Notes: a model not told the origin generated them from the letters alone. Counted from the first letter of the stretch, positions 1 through 8,614 are shown. The stretch is 33,466 nt of DNA from Thermohalobaculum sp035513135 (GCA_035513135.1 DATKCQ010000082.1:1-33466), one strand, 5' to 3'. Program-made: numbers and translations.

Positions 1-710
1 GGCTTGTCGGCGAAGAACTCGTCGATCGCGCGCTTGGCGCCGGGGCACAGCGCGGATCCGTAGTCGTCGCAGACGATCATGCCGCCCGGGCTGACCCGGG
101 GATAGAAGAACGCGACCGCGTCGCGGGTCGGCTCGTAGAGATCGACGTCGATGTGGACCAGCGCGAAACGCTCGTCCTCGACCTCGTGAAAGCGCTCGGG
201 GATCCAGCCCTTGTGCACGTCCAGCCGGTCGCCATAGCCCTCGAGGTTGCGGCGCACGATTTCCTCCGGGACGGCGAGGTCGCGATGCGCCCAGTGCATC
301 GCGCCCGCCGCGTCCCGGTCGTTGACGCCGGGGCTGGACAGCCCGTCGAACGAATCGAAGATATGCAGGGTCTTGTCGCTGTCGGCCCCCAGGCCGGTCA
401 GCAGGAACAGCGACGACTTGCCGTGGCGCGACCCGCACTCGGCAAAATGCCCGGGGACGTCGCGCAGCTGACGCGCCAGTTCCAGCAGCGTGTAGCAGCG
501 GTCGTGCGGGATCCCGACGATGCCGCGGCGCGCGGCCAGGTCCCGTGCCGCGAGGTAGTCCTCGTCGCCCTGCCAGATCAGGTGCGCCTTGTAGATCTCG
601 TAGCCGTATCTGCTGGCAATTCGCTTCGCGCGCTTGTACTGGCGGCGGCGATAGCGGTCCCGCCCAATCAGCAGCGTGCCGATCCGATCAACGACCTGCC
701 GTAGCATCAT
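1..710 (-). CDS. TylF/MycF-family O-methyltransferase (3' end outside window)
   Basis: This minus-strand frame is open from an ATG at 710 to the left edge, so about 236 residues are visible and the C-terminus is missing. The translation contains CGSRHGKSSLFLL (a SAM-binding motif I equivalent) near residue 93, then VHIDVDLYEPTRDAV, then GGMIVCDDYGS. This HIDxDLY and DDYG pattern is typical of the TylF/MycF macrocin-O-methyltransferase family, which methylates sugar hydroxyls with SAM and a divalent metal. Two adjacent ATG codons (710 and 707) are possible starts; I chose the outer one without a clear ribosome binding site. It heads a run of glycan-type genes, so a surface sugar is the likely substrate, but that is inference. 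Confidence 0.85.
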   Translation of the reverse strand, partial: MMLRQVVDRIGTLLIGRDRYRRRQYKRAKRIASRYGYEIYKAHLIWQGDEDYLAARDLAARRGIVGIPHDRCYTLLELARQLRDVPGHFAECGSRHGKSSLFLLTGLGADSDKTLHIFDSFDGLSSPGVNDRDAAGAMHWAHRDLAVPEEIVRRNLEGYGDRLDVHKGWIPERFHEVEDERFALVHIDVDLYEPTRDAVAFFYPRVSPGGMIVCDDYGSALCPGAKRAIDEFFADK

Positions 711-814
711 GGCATCCCTGATTGCGGAGCTCGCGCCCCGGTTTATCCGCGAATCCGGCGCCGGGGAAGTTCGGCGGTCGCGGGTACGGCCGATCCGGAC
801 GCCACCCGCGCCGG

Positions 815-919
815 TAGAGCGATTTCGAGCGAAGTGGACACACTTCGCGGCTCGGAAATCGCGGTGACTCAACGTGGCAAAGCCGTTTCGGTGATTCAGG
901 AAGCACCGCAACGGCTCTA
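815..919 (+). repeat. 105-bp bipartite palindromic element, copy A
   Basis: This is copy A of a four-copy element. It begins TAGAGCGATTTCGAGC and ends GGCTCTA. It holds two stem-loops: gcgatttc...gaaatcgc around a CACTTCGC core, and gccgtttcggtg paired with the downstream arm near 903-915. It has the same orientation as copy D and the opposite orientation to copies B and C. Its last three bases (917-919) are the stop codon of the neighbouring minus-strand oxygenase gene. Such elements are usually REP/BIME- or MITE-like; I do not recognise a named family. Confidence 0.85.
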
Positions 920-1663
920 GCTGCTCTCGACGTTGATCGTCAGGGTCTTGCGCAGGATCTTCGGGTCGTTGCCGGTCATCGGAAAGACGGCGTGCCAGGA
1001 GTTGTTGGTCTTGATGAACACCAGGCACTGGTTGGGCTCGAACGGGAAGGTCTTGATCGGCTCGACCTCGTCGAAGTTCAGGTAGCCATTGACGCGGTTG
1101 AAGATCCGGGTCTTGTCCTTTGGCCAGACCATGGCCGTGCCGCCGCCCCAGGCGTCGTCCCACGCGTCCTCGGGCAGCATCGGGATCACCATGGTGATCA
1201 CCTTCTTCGGATGATCCGTGTGCGGCAGGATGTTGCCCCCCGTCACCGGCATGGCCGAGAACTCGAAGCGCGCCTTCAGCCTGGGGAAGTGGGGGACCGG
1301 ATTGCCGCGCTTCAGGGCGCGCAGTTTCAGGTAGACCTGCTCGCCGATGCCCGGCGGGGGATAGCCGAGGTCCAGGTTGTGCGCCTTCAGCATGCCAAGC
1401 GCATCGTCGATGAAGGCCGGGGACTTGATGTAGGCGTGAAACCTGCGCCACGGCTCGGACCCGGCGATGAAGCGCCGGTAGTTCGCCCCGTTGTTCACCT
1501 GCGAGAGCGAATATTTCCCGCCCTTCGCCGGCTTGAACTCGAACAGTTCGATGGGCGGGAAAGTCTCCACCAGCTCCCGGTATGCCGAGGCGTCCAGCGC
1601 CGGCCGGGCCATTCCGATGGGAAACGGCTCGTAGTCGAACGCGATATGATCGTAGTGCAGCAT
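917..1663 (-). CDS. 2-oxoglutarate/Fe(II)-dependent oxygenase-like protein
   Basis: This 248-residue protein carries the facial triad of the 2OG-Fe(II) dioxygenase fold. HTD at residues 148-150 gives His148 and Asp150, NSWHAVFPM gives His224, and Arg238 in RKTLTINVE is placed to bind 2-oxoglutarate. The family hydroxylates or otherwise oxidises a substrate using O2 and 2-oxoglutarate. The substrate cannot be read from sequence. Its stop is four bases before... downstream of the next upstream gene start: the gap to the glycosyltransferase-methyltransferase gene at 1668 is only 4 bp, so the two are co-transcribed and it probably acts on the same glycan or carrier. The stop codon lies inside palindromic element copy A. 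Confidence 0.8.
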   Translation of the reverse strand: MLHYDHIAFDYEPFPIGMARPALDASAYRELVETFPPIELFEFKPAKGGKYSLSQVNNGANYRRFIAGSEPWRRFHAYIKSPAFIDDALGMLKAHNLDLGYPPPGIGEQVYLKLRALKRGNPVPHFPRLKARFEFSAMPVTGGNILPHTDHPKKVITMVIPMLPEDAWDDAWGGGTAMVWPKDKTRIFNRVNGYLNFDEVEPIKTFPFEPNQCLVFIKTNNSWHAVFPMTGNDPKILRKTLTINVESS

Positions 1664-1667
1664 CGGA

Positions 1668-3101
1668 TCACGCGGCCTCGCCCAGCTTGCCGGCGCCGCT
1701 GAACATGCGGCGCGTCTTGCCCGTGCCCGTCTTCTCCACGGCGCACAGAACCCAGTGGACGCCGGGGTTGCGCCGGGCCGCCATCTGCATCTGCAGCTTC
1801 CACCACGCGGGGGGCAGCACGGTGCAATGCGCGTTCTCCCCGTTGGGCAGGGTCTTGCGCGCCGGGTAGCACGCGGCCACCGCGTAGACGAACTTGTCGG
1901 CGGCCGCGAACATCTCGTCCAGCACCCAGCCGATGTCGTCGTCCGGGATGTGCTCCAGCACGTCGGTCGAGATCACGCCGTCGAACCGGCCCTCGACCGG
2001 CTCGGCGAACGGCGCGTAGCCCGGATCGTAGCAGGTGACCGTGACACCCGGCCACTTCGGATGCGCCTTCACGCGGCCGCTCTCGCCTTCGCCGGGGAGC
2101 GCCGCGTAGCGGCTGGCCTTGCCCGCACCGTAGTCGAGCAGGCTCTTCGCACCGGTATCGGCGATCAGCTTGGCGATCTCGCTTTCGTGCTTCTCGAGGC
2201 TATGCCCGTCGAAGGTCTCCTGCGCCGACAGGTCGAGCTCGGCCGCACCCTGATCGTGCATGCGCCGGTTCAGCTCGAGCATCTCGGCGAAGCGCCGGCT
2301 CGGCCGCTCCTTGGTAAAGGGGGTGAACCGCGCCTCGTCGGCCGCGCGCTCCAGCGCGAACCACACCTCGCCGTCGGGGTGCGGCGCGTAGCGAAGCTGG
2401 TCCGGGAACGGCTGCCATGGCTGGGTCTGCAGTGTCGTGAAGTGGAAGCACTTGGACTGCCCCGGGACGAATTCCTCGTCGCGGGCGTTCCACTCTCCGG
2501 GCAGCTTGCCCCACAGCTTGTTCTTGTGGGTGATCTCGCGGAAATGACTGTGCTTCTTGCCCGCCCTGGCGTCCTCGATCGACCAGAACTGGATCATCTT
2601 CTCGCAGTCGATCAGCATCACCGAGGTTTCGCGCTCGGTGACCCCGAGGATCCCGGCGCCGTTCATCTCCATGTCGAACAGCTCCGCCGGATCCGACAGG
2701 TAGACCTGGTCGACGTCATTGAAGATGGCACGGCCCTTGCCGCCCGCCAGCGTCGGGATCGCATAGCGATAATTGGTGAAACCGGTCTTCCAGCCGGTCC
2801 GGTCGAAACCCTTCAGGTCCTTCATCATGTGGATCTCGTAGACGCGCGACGGGTCGCGCACCTGCTTGATCGCCCAGATGAACACCCGCTCCGGCCGGTA
2901 CTGGCTCGGCTCGGTTCCCAGGAAGATCCGCACGGGCGGCCTTTCGCCGGGGGTGACGCCCGGCTCGACGTCCAGGCGCACGACCTCAGGGGTCTCGCGC
3001 AAGCCGTCGGGGCGCTCACGGTCCTTGCGAAACCAGTAGGCAAACCTGCGATGATGCCAGCGCGTCTTGAACTGGGATTCCTTCTTGAACTTGTCCGCCA
3101 T
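1668..3101 (-). CDS. Fused glycosyltransferase-like / SAM methyltransferase protein
   Basis: The 477-residue protein appears to join two enzymes. Residues about 56-250 resemble a GT-A (GT8-like) glycosyltransferase: VRIFLGTEPSQ at 57, YRYAIPTLAG at 111 and FNDVDQVYLSDP at 127, where DVD is the likely metal-binding DxD motif. Residues about 295-477 form a class I methyltransferase: LLDYGAGKASRY at 321 is the SAM-binding loop, CYDPGYAPF at 357 the acidic end of strand 2, and DGVISTDVLEHIPDDD at 374 the motif typical of small-molecule methyltransferases. It lies 4 bp upstream of the oxygenase gene. A protein that transfers a sugar and methylates it or a neighbour is the simplest reading; the substrate is unknown. 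Confidence 0.75.
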   Translation of the reverse strand: MADKFKKESQFKTRWHHRRFAYWFRKDRERPDGLRETPEVVRLDVEPGVTPGERPPVRIFLGTEPSQYRPERVFIWAIKQVRDPSRVYEIHMMKDLKGFDRTGWKTGFTNYRYAIPTLAGGKGRAIFNDVDQVYLSDPAELFDMEMNGAGILGVTERETSVMLIDCEKMIQFWSIEDARAGKKHSHFREITHKNKLWGKLPGEWNARDEEFVPGQSKCFHFTTLQTQPWQPFPDQLRYAPHPDGEVWFALERAADEARFTPFTKERPSRRFAEMLELNRRMHDQGAAELDLSAQETFDGHSLEKHESEIAKLIADTGAKSLLDYGAGKASRYAALPGEGESGRVKAHPKWPGVTVTCYDPGYAPFAEPVEGRFDGVISTDVLEHIPDDDIGWVLDEMFAAADKFVYAVAACYPARKTLPNGENAHCTVLPPAWWKLQMQMAARRNPGVHWVLCAVEKTGTGKTRRMFSGAGKLGEAA

Positions 3102-3201
3102 GCTGCCTCACGCCCGGTCGCCGGGCGTCCTCCTGCGCAGTCTCGCGCCATGCTCCGCGATGCGGCGTATCACCTACGACATCCGATGCGCGATTTCCAG
3201 A

Positions 3202-4491
3202 TCACGAAATCTCCCGCCGGCGCGGTGCCGCGCCCCTGAACTTCTCCCATTCCGCCTGCAGCACCTCGCCGACGATCACCAGCTCGCCGCGATAATTCGA
3301 AAGCATATTCAGCAGGAAGGCCAGCTCCGTCTCGCGGCTGTGTCCCGGCGAATAGGCATTGGGCGTCGACGTGTCACCGGGGTAGCTGCCGGCCGCGTGC
3401 TGAAACAGGTCGATCCCCGCGACGATCAGCCGCGCGGGTTGCAGGGCCACGGCCACGGCCATCATCGAGGCCCCGTTGGTCGGGCGCAGGACGCCCCACG
3501 GAAAGGCGCGGATCTCGGGGCACAGCACGTTGGCGCTGAAGAAGCGGGCGGGTCTTCTCGAGCGCGCCAGCGCCCGGATCTCGGCGCAGCGCTCCTCGGC
3601 GTATCGCGTCTGAACCCCGAGGATCGGCTCGGCCAGGGCCCGCATCGTCGACTTGCCGCCCGTGAACACCACATCCGGCCGGGTGAACCTGCCCCTCGCG
3701 AGCCACGAGTGATTGACCCGGAACAGCGCATCGTACGCCATCGCGTCGAGTGCCGGGCCCTCCGACGAGGGCCCGTTGCCCAGGCACAGGATGGTGCCCG
3801 GCGTCCCCAGCTCGTCGCGCAGCTGTGCGATCGTTGTGTAGCGCCGCACGCGCCAGGCGATCAGGCGCTTCCAGCGCGGGTGCTCGTCGAGCTTCAAAAG
3901 CAATCCCCCCAGACTGCGCGGCACCAGCGCGACACGCCGCAGCGGCTTGAGGTCGCGCGCCAGGAGGGCGCCCAGCAGGTCGGCAAGCCGGGCCGCCGGG
4001 AGCCGCTGACCGCGGGGACCCTGCGCGTCCCCGTCAAGGGCACGCTCGTCGATCTCGACGATCGCCTCGCAGGCCTGCGCCAGCGGCCGGCCGGGCGCGA
4101 GCGCCGGACTGTCGCCTCCGGTCGTGGCCACCGTGGCGATCGCCATGCGCCGCAGGGTGCCCAGGAGGGCGTAGGACGGTGTCCCGGCGGGCTCCAGGAA
4201 CACCGTGACGCGGACGTTCCGGTCCCGCACGAACATGTGCACGAGCGGCGCGAAACCGGCCGGCCGGGGCAGCACCAGACAGCCGGTAAAGCGTGCCGCG
4301 AGCCGCGCCCGCAGCCCCGCGTCGCCCGCCGACAGCAGGATCTCCGTTCGCACGTACCGCCTGCGGATCTCGGCGATTGCCGGGGCCACCGCCTCGAACG
4401 CCTCGAAGGTCTCGCCGATCAGCCACAGCGTCCGTTCCGGATGGCCTTCGGGCAGACCGAGGCGCTTGCCGATCCAGCGCCGCATCATCAT
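3202..4491 (-). CDS. Kdo-transferase-like N domain + GT42 sialyltransferase-like domain
   Basis: This is a 429-residue protein. Residues about 234-400 carry a motif series like GT42 (Campylobacter Cst-type) sialyltransferases: CLGNGPSS at 236, FRVNHSW at 257, TNGASMMAVAVAL at 338, LIVAGIDLF at 355 and SPGHSRETELAFL at 381. His384 sits where the GT42 catalytic base is expected. The first 130 residues (LWLIGETFEAFEAVAPAI, ILLSAGD, LVLPRP) weakly resemble the N-terminal domain of Kdo transferases. The start overlaps the ELM1-like stop by four bases (ATGA), so the two are translationally coupled. Transfer of a nonulosonic acid such as sialic acid to a surface glycan is inference; no acid-synthesis genes are visible here. 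Confidence 0.65.
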   Translation of the reverse strand: MMMRRWIGKRLGLPEGHPERTLWLIGETFEAFEAVAPAIAEIRRRYVRTEILLSAGDAGLRARLAARFTGCLVLPRPAGFAPLVHMFVRDRNVRVTVFLEPAGTPSYALLGTLRRMAIATVATTGGDSPALAPGRPLAQACEAIVEIDERALDGDAQGPRGQRLPAARLADLLGALLARDLKPLRRVALVPRSLGGLLLKLDEHPRWKRLIAWRVRRYTTIAQLRDELGTPGTILCLGNGPSSEGPALDAMAYDALFRVNHSWLARGRFTRPDVVFTGGKSTMRALAEPILGVQTRYAEERCAEIRALARSRRPARFFSANVLCPEIRAFPWGVLRPTNGASMMAVAVALQPARLIVAGIDLFQHAAGSYPGDTSTPNAYSPGHSRETELAFLLNMLSNYRGELVIVGEVLQAEWEKFRGAAPRRREIS

Positions 4492-5642
4492 GGCACGGCC
4501 TCCGGCGTGCGCCCGACAAGCGCCAGGATCCGCTCCGCCAGGCGACCGTCCGCCGACGGCGCGCGAGGCGGCTCGGTGTTCAGCCCGTCATCGAACAGGC
4601 GCGCCTGTCCGCGTGCAACCATCAGGGAATGCATCAGCGCGAGGTCGCGCGGCGGCGCGATCCAGCCGCCCGACAGCAGCGCCCGGCAAAGGGACGCCCA
4701 CACCCCCCGGCCACCGGCGCCGCGCCGCAGTTGCCCGGCCAGCTTGTGCTTGAGGGATTCGGGCCTTGGCACAAGCGGATAGATGGTGACGGGGCGGTCG
4801 GCGGCAACCGCCTCGGCCAGCATGGACTCGCTCTCGCCGGTGACGACGATCAGGTCGGCGGCGGCCAGGTAGGCCAGGTAGGGGTTCTCGGAGCGGTCCG
4901 CACGCCACGCGTGCACGAGCGCCTCCGGCGCAGCCTCGCGCATCGCGGCCACCGCGGCGGCCGGCGTGCGCCGGCTGGTGACGATGGCGAGCGCGCCTCC
5001 GAGTGCGGCGGCAGCGCCTGCCACGTCGCTTGCCATGCGGCCGGCGAAACCGGGCTCGAGCCGGTGCTGCGCCGTGGGCCCGCCGGCCAGCAGCAGCACG
5101 CGCGGCCGCGCGAGCGCGGCCAGCGGATCGCCGTGTGCCGCGCGCGCCGCGTCCAGCGCCGCGCCGTCGATCTGGGTCAGTGGCACGGCCAGCTCCACCA
5201 TCCGGTCGTGCGGCAGAAGCCGGAAATGGGCGCAGGCGACCGCCAGATCGACCATGCGCGGGTCGCTCGCCGCCTTGCGCCCCAACAGGACGATGCGGCA
5301 CCGCCCGCCGCTTCGGCGCTTGATCCAGCGCGCCACGGGAACCACGCGCCGCCCCATGCCGATGAGCAGATCCGGGTAGGGCGGGGACAGCGGATCGCTT
5401 CTCGCCCGGTCGAGGGAGAGCAGCGTGTCGCCGAGCAAGGGGTTGGGCAGCCGGTTGAGCGGGCCGAACGCAAGCCGCTTCTCGACCGCCGGGCAGCCCA
5501 GCAGCCGGGCAAGTCCAAGCACCTGCGTCCGGTGCCCCGGCCGGTCGTCGGTCAGGAGCCATGCAACGGGCGCGTGACCCGGATCGGCGGACAGCGTTCG
5601 TTGCGGGTGATCATGGTCCGGCATGCTTGAGCCCGGCGTCAT
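4488..5642 (-). CDS. ELM1/GtrOC1-like (DUF1022) putative glycosyltransferase
   Basis: This 384-residue protein has the DUF1022 hallmark AWLLTDDRPGHRTQVLGLA near residue 28, then PDLLIGMGRRVVP, VLLLAGGPTAQHR and DLIVVTGESESMLAEA. In plants the family includes ELM1 (mitochondrial fission); bacterial members sit in envelope-glycan loci and look like GT-B glycosyltransferases. The C-terminal GESESM stretch resembles a nucleotide-sugar-binding loop. The first ATG is at 5642, but Met7 (5624) is an equally good start. The gene appears to be the first of the minus-strand glycan operon, with the GT42-like gene overlapping its stop codon. Confidence 0.75.
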   Translation of the reverse strand: MTPGSSMPDHDHPQRTLSADPGHAPVAWLLTDDRPGHRTQVLGLARLLGCPAVEKRLAFGPLNRLPNPLLGDTLLSLDRARSDPLSPPYPDLLIGMGRRVVPVARWIKRRSGGRCRIVLLGRKAASDPRMVDLAVACAHFRLLPHDRMVELAVPLTQIDGAALDAARAAHGDPLAALARPRVLLLAGGPTAQHRLEPGFAGRMASDVAGAAAALGGALAIVTSRRTPAAAVAAMREAAPEALVHAWRADRSENPYLAYLAAADLIVVTGESESMLAEAVAADRPVTIYPLVPRPESLKHKLAGQLRRGAGGRGVWASLCRALLSGGWIAPPRDLALMHSLMVARGQARLFDDGLNTEPPRAPSADGRLAERILALVGRTPEAVP

Positions 5643-5779
5643 CTCAATGTGCGATAAAAGATTGTGCTTTCTCGGCGCAAAGCCACAATCCGCACCGCAA
5701 CATCACAGAAATCGCGCGCCATGCCAAGACCGGTCCCGATGCGTCGCCAGGCCACCCGTGGCCGGCGAGCCGAATGGCC

Positions 5780-5815
5780 GGCTCCCCGGTCGGCTCCCCG
5801 GTCGGCTCCCCGGGT
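5780..5815. repeat. 12-bp tandem repeat x3 between divergent genes
   Basis: GGCTCCCCGGTC occurs three times head to tail (5780, 5792, 5804; the last copy ends GGGT). It lies in the 244-bp interval between the ELM1-like gene and the divergent phosphoglycerate mutase, about 70 bp before the mutase start. I see no gene here. It is one of seven loci in the window with an exact 12-bp unit. Confidence 0.9.
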
Positions 5816-5886
5816 GTCCCGGATTTCCGTCCGGTCTCCGCTCCTTGGCATTTACGTTGCGCCGGAAATCACGCATATGGCAGGCC

Positions 5887-6642
5887 ATGCCGAAACTCGT
5901 CCTGATACGTCACGGCGCCACGGTCGCGGGGGAGGAAAACCGTTTCGCCGGCTGGGACGACACGCCGCTGAGCGCCGCCGGTCGGGCGGATGCCGAGCGC
6001 GCCGCCCGGACGCTCGGGAGCCTCGGGATCGCGTTCGATCTTTGCCTGACCTCGCGCCTGATCCGCGCCAGGCAGAGCCTGGCCCCGATCGCGGCGGCGC
6101 TCGGCCTCGCGGAGTCGGTCATCGTGCATGACTGGCGCATGAACGAGCGGCATTACGGCGCCCTGCAGGGCGAGAATCGAACGGCGATGATCCACCGATA
6201 CGGCAACGCCAATGTGGTCGCCTGGCGCCGGTCCTACGATGCGCGTCCGCCGCTGCTCGAGACCGACGATCCGCGCTACCTCGAGCAGCGGGAAAGGTTT
6301 GCCGATGTGCCCCCGAGCCGCCAGCCGCGCGGCGAGAGTCTCCGGGATGCGGTGGAGCGCGTCAGCCCGGCGTGGTCCGAGCTGCTGGCTCCGGCGCTGA
6401 CGGCCGGGAAGTGCGTTCTCGTGGTTGCGCACACAAGCTCGATTCGCGCGCTCGCCCGGATCCTGGAGGGCCTGGATGACGACAGCAGCGCGGCATTCCG
6501 CATCGCAACGGCCATCCCCCGCTGCTACGAGCTCGACGACGCCTTGCGCGTGGTCAGGCGCACCGACCTCACCTCGGGGACCAGGTCCCGCCTGCGCTAC
6601 TGGGCCAATCGGGTCAAACCGCGCGCGCTCGGCGGAATCTAG
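5887..6642 (+). CDS. gpmA: 2,3-bisphosphoglycerate-dependent phosphoglycerate mutase
   Basis: This 251-residue enzyme interconverts 3- and 2-phosphoglycerate through a phosphohistidine. RHG at residues 8-10 gives the phosphorylated His9, RFAGWDDTPLS follows at 19, and MNERHYGALQG at 85 is the signature of the gpmA type rather than of general histidine phosphatases. His182 in VVAHTSSIRAL is the second catalytic His, although gpmA usually reads HGNS here. The frame is open for 88 codons upstream, but those residues look non-coding and run through the 12-bp repeat, so I start at the ATG that gives MPKLVLIRHG. The ribosome binding site is weak. Because of the HTSS change a related phosphatase is possible. 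Confidence 0.8.
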   Translation: MPKLVLIRHGATVAGEENRFAGWDDTPLSAAGRADAERAARTLGSLGIAFDLCLTSRLIRARQSLAPIAAALGLAESVIVHDWRMNERHYGALQGENRTAMIHRYGNANVVAWRRSYDARPPLLETDDPRYLEQRERFADVPPSRQPRGESLRDAVERVSPAWSELLAPALTAGKCVLVVAHTSSIRALARILEGLDDDSSAAFRIATAIPRCYELDDALRVVRRTDLTSGTRSRLRYWANRVKPRALGGI

Positions 6643-6750
6643 ACCCATAGCGCGGAAATCGCGGCAATACCAAGGCTCGGTGACCGGACCCCAGGTCACG
6701 CCGGGCGACGGCGGGTGGCGACGGTGAGCCGGCGTATTGGGGCACTGGCA

Positions 6751-7575
6751 TCAGAAGGCGAGCGCGGCATGCACCCTCCATCCCTCGCCGACCGGATGGA
6801 CGTGGAGGGCGACCGTGTCCCGCTGCGCCGGGCGCAGCAGGGCCTCGCTCGCCAGAACGGCGAGGAAGTTGCCGATGGCGGCGCCGGCCAGCACATCGGC
6901 CGGGTGGTGCATTCCCGCCTCGACGCGCGCCCAGCCGGTCATCAGGGCGAGGCCGGCGAGGCCGGCATCGCTGGCGATGCGCGCGCCGGGCGCGAGATCG
7001 TAGTGGCGCAACGTCTCCCGGCTCAACCGGGCGCCGACGGCAGCCAGTGCGGCGTGGCGGGACGGGAAGCTGGCATCGTCCTGTCCGAGCGGGCGCTCGC
7101 GCCCGACGGCCTCCTTCAGCAGCCCGGTTGCCGCGGCCGTCGCCGCGATCGCCGCACCGCCGGCCGCGAAGCCCCCGGCTTTCGCGCCGAGCCAGTCCTC
7201 GCCCGGCGCCACCGGCGCCGCGAGCCCGGTCCCGGCATAGAGGGCAAGGCTCGTTGTGCGTAGCCAGTCGCTGGCGGATCGGGCGGTCCTGCGGCCGCCG
7301 AACACGGGCGTCTTCTCGTTTGCCCACGCGGCGATGTCGTTGTCCAGATTGCCCGCCTGGAGGATCGCGGCACCCGCGGCGGGTGCCCAGGTAAAGGGAT
7401 CGGCCGCCGCCCTCACCACCGCGACGCCGAGCCGGTGCCAGCCCGGCGCGAAGCTCGCGTTCGCACCCCAAGAGGGACCCGACGGACCCGAATGCCCATT
7501 CGAGCAGGCCGAGAGCGCCAGCGCCAGCAAGACCGCGGCGGCCGCGTTGCGGCCTGCCGAAAATGCCGCCTTCAC
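6751..7575 (-). CDS. PAP2-family phosphatase lipoprotein
   Basis: This 274-residue protein starts with a lipoprotein signal peptide (LALSAC, lipidated Cys24). It carries all three PAP2 phosphatase motifs: KEAVGRERP at 154-162, FPSRH at 170-174 and the R217...HH223-224...D227 motif in ARVEAGMHHPAD. PAP2 enzymes dephosphorylate lipid phosphates such as phosphatidate or undecaprenyl diphosphate outside the cytoplasm. Unlike the multi-pass members, this one looks like a membrane-anchored protein with few hydrophobic helices. It is convergent with gpmA across a 108-bp gap that contains a short hairpin (GTGACC paired with GGTCAC, 6680-6699). The true substrate cannot be judged. Confidence 0.85.
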   Translation of the reverse strand: MKAAFSAGRNAAAAVLLALALSACSNGHSGPSGPSWGANASFAPGWHRLGVAVVRAAADPFTWAPAAGAAILQAGNLDNDIAAWANEKTPVFGGRRTARSASDWLRTTSLALYAGTGLAAPVAPGEDWLGAKAGGFAAGGAAIAATAAATGLLKEAVGRERPLGQDDASFPSRHAALAAVGARLSRETLRHYDLAPGARIASDAGLAGLALMTGWARVEAGMHHPADVLAGAAIGNFLAVLASEALLRPAQRDTVALHVHPVGEGWRVHAALAF

Positions 7576-7909
7576 GTGACCCCTCCCTCCCGGATTGCGT
7601 GCATCACCCGCCCTCGCTGACGCTCGTTGACCCTCTCGGACCCTCTCGGACCCTCTCGGACCCTCGCCCCAATGGTAAGTCCGGGTTCATTTCCGGGAAA
7701 GGGCGTGCGCCCCGGACGCCAGCATATGACAGACCCCGCATGTCAGACGACGAGAACGGGGACCTCGGAGAGCCCCGTGACCATCAACGCGTTGCGAGCT
7801 CACGCTTTGTCCTGACCCCGGCAGCGTCGGACCGCGGCGCTGCAAATTGCCGACATCCCCGAAACTGGACCATGACCTGCCAGTGTGCCCCAAAGACCAG
7901 GTGCGCGGA
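7576..7909. other. 334-bp gene-free interval with a 10-bp tandem repeat
   Basis: No convincing gene is present. The unit GACCCTCTCG occurs 3.8 times from 7629 to 7666. A weak hairpin (ACGGGG...CCCCGT, 7756-7778) could be part of a terminator for the haloacid dehalogenase gene that ends at 7910. Short frames on both strands have no recognisable content. Confidence 0.6.
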
Positions 7910-8614
7910 TCAGGCCATTGCGTGTGCGAGCTCGGACATGGTGCGAAAGGTCATGTCCGGCTGATACGGCGTGCGCTCGAAGGGGCGCTGCCGGCGGTCG
8001 ATGAAGGCGGTGCGCATCCCCGCCGCCTTCGCTCCGATGCAGTCGAAGGTGTGATTGGCGACGAAGAGGACCTCGGCGGTCCCGACCCCGCAGATCTCGG
8101 CGGCCTTGAGATAGGCCGCCCTGTGCGGCTTGAACGTGCCCGCCTCGGCCACCGAGATCAGCGTGTCGAATGGAACCCCGTGCCAGGCCCTCGCGGCTTC
8201 CAGCATGTCCGGATCGCCGTTCGAGAGCACGACCAGCCTGTACCGCTCCTGCAGTCGGGCCAGCGCCGCCGGCACCTCGGGGAAGCATGGCAGCCTCTCG
8301 ATCTCGGCCACCAGGGACCGCACCTCGTCCATCGTGTAGGCGATCCCGGCCCGGTCGAGCACATGGGCCACCGACATGTGGCCGATCTCGCGATAGGAGG
8401 TGTGCGCCCGATGCAGCAAGGCGTCGATCATCGAGTTCTCGAAATGCGTCCGGCGCCACCAGGTGACGAAGCGGTGCGGGTCGATGTCCGAGCCCTTCGA
8501 TTCGAGAAAGGGCGCGGCGGTCTTGCTGAGCCCGCCCTGCATGTCGACGACCGTGCCGTACTGGTCGAACATGCAGACCTTGATCGTGCGCTTCAGTTTT
8601 TCGAAGTCGGCCAT
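7910..8614 (-). CDS. Haloacid dehalogenase, type II
   Basis: This 234-residue HAD-superfamily enzyme has FDQYGTVVD with the nucleophile Asp17, VLSNGDPDM (motif II Ser), TFKPHRAAY (motif III Lys) and VANHTFDCIGAK (motif IV region). The FDxYGT start and overall length match (S)-2-haloacid dehalogenases, which hydrolyse 2-haloalkanoic acids to 2-hydroxyacids with inversion. The frame opens 37 codons earlier, but AGGAAG lies seven bases before the ATG at 8614, which gives MADFEKLKRT. The usual VANHTWD reads VANHTFD. It stands alone between two unrelated minus-strand genes. Many annotated members have no known dehalogenation role. Confidence 0.85.
   Translation of the reverse strand: MADFEKLKRTIKVCMFDQYGTVVDMQGGLSKTAAPFLESKGSDIDPHRFVTWWRRTHFENSMIDALLHRAHTSYREIGHMSVAHVLDRAGIAYTMDEVRSLVAEIERLPCFPEVPAALARLQERYRLVVLSNGDPDMLEAARAWHGVPFDTLISVAEAGTFKPHRAAYLKAAEICGVGTAEVLFVANHTFDCIGAKAAGMRTAFIDRRQRPFERTPYQPDMTFRTMSELAHAMA

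Noticed and set aside
5623..5886. N-terminal extension of the phosphoglycerate mutase
   Set aside because: It runs through the 12-bp repeat, has no homology, and the mutase family starts at MPKLVLIRHG.
6643..6670. Fifth copy of the 105-bp element (GCGGAAATCGCGG)
   Set aside because: Only about a dozen bases match, with no partner arm or second hairpin.
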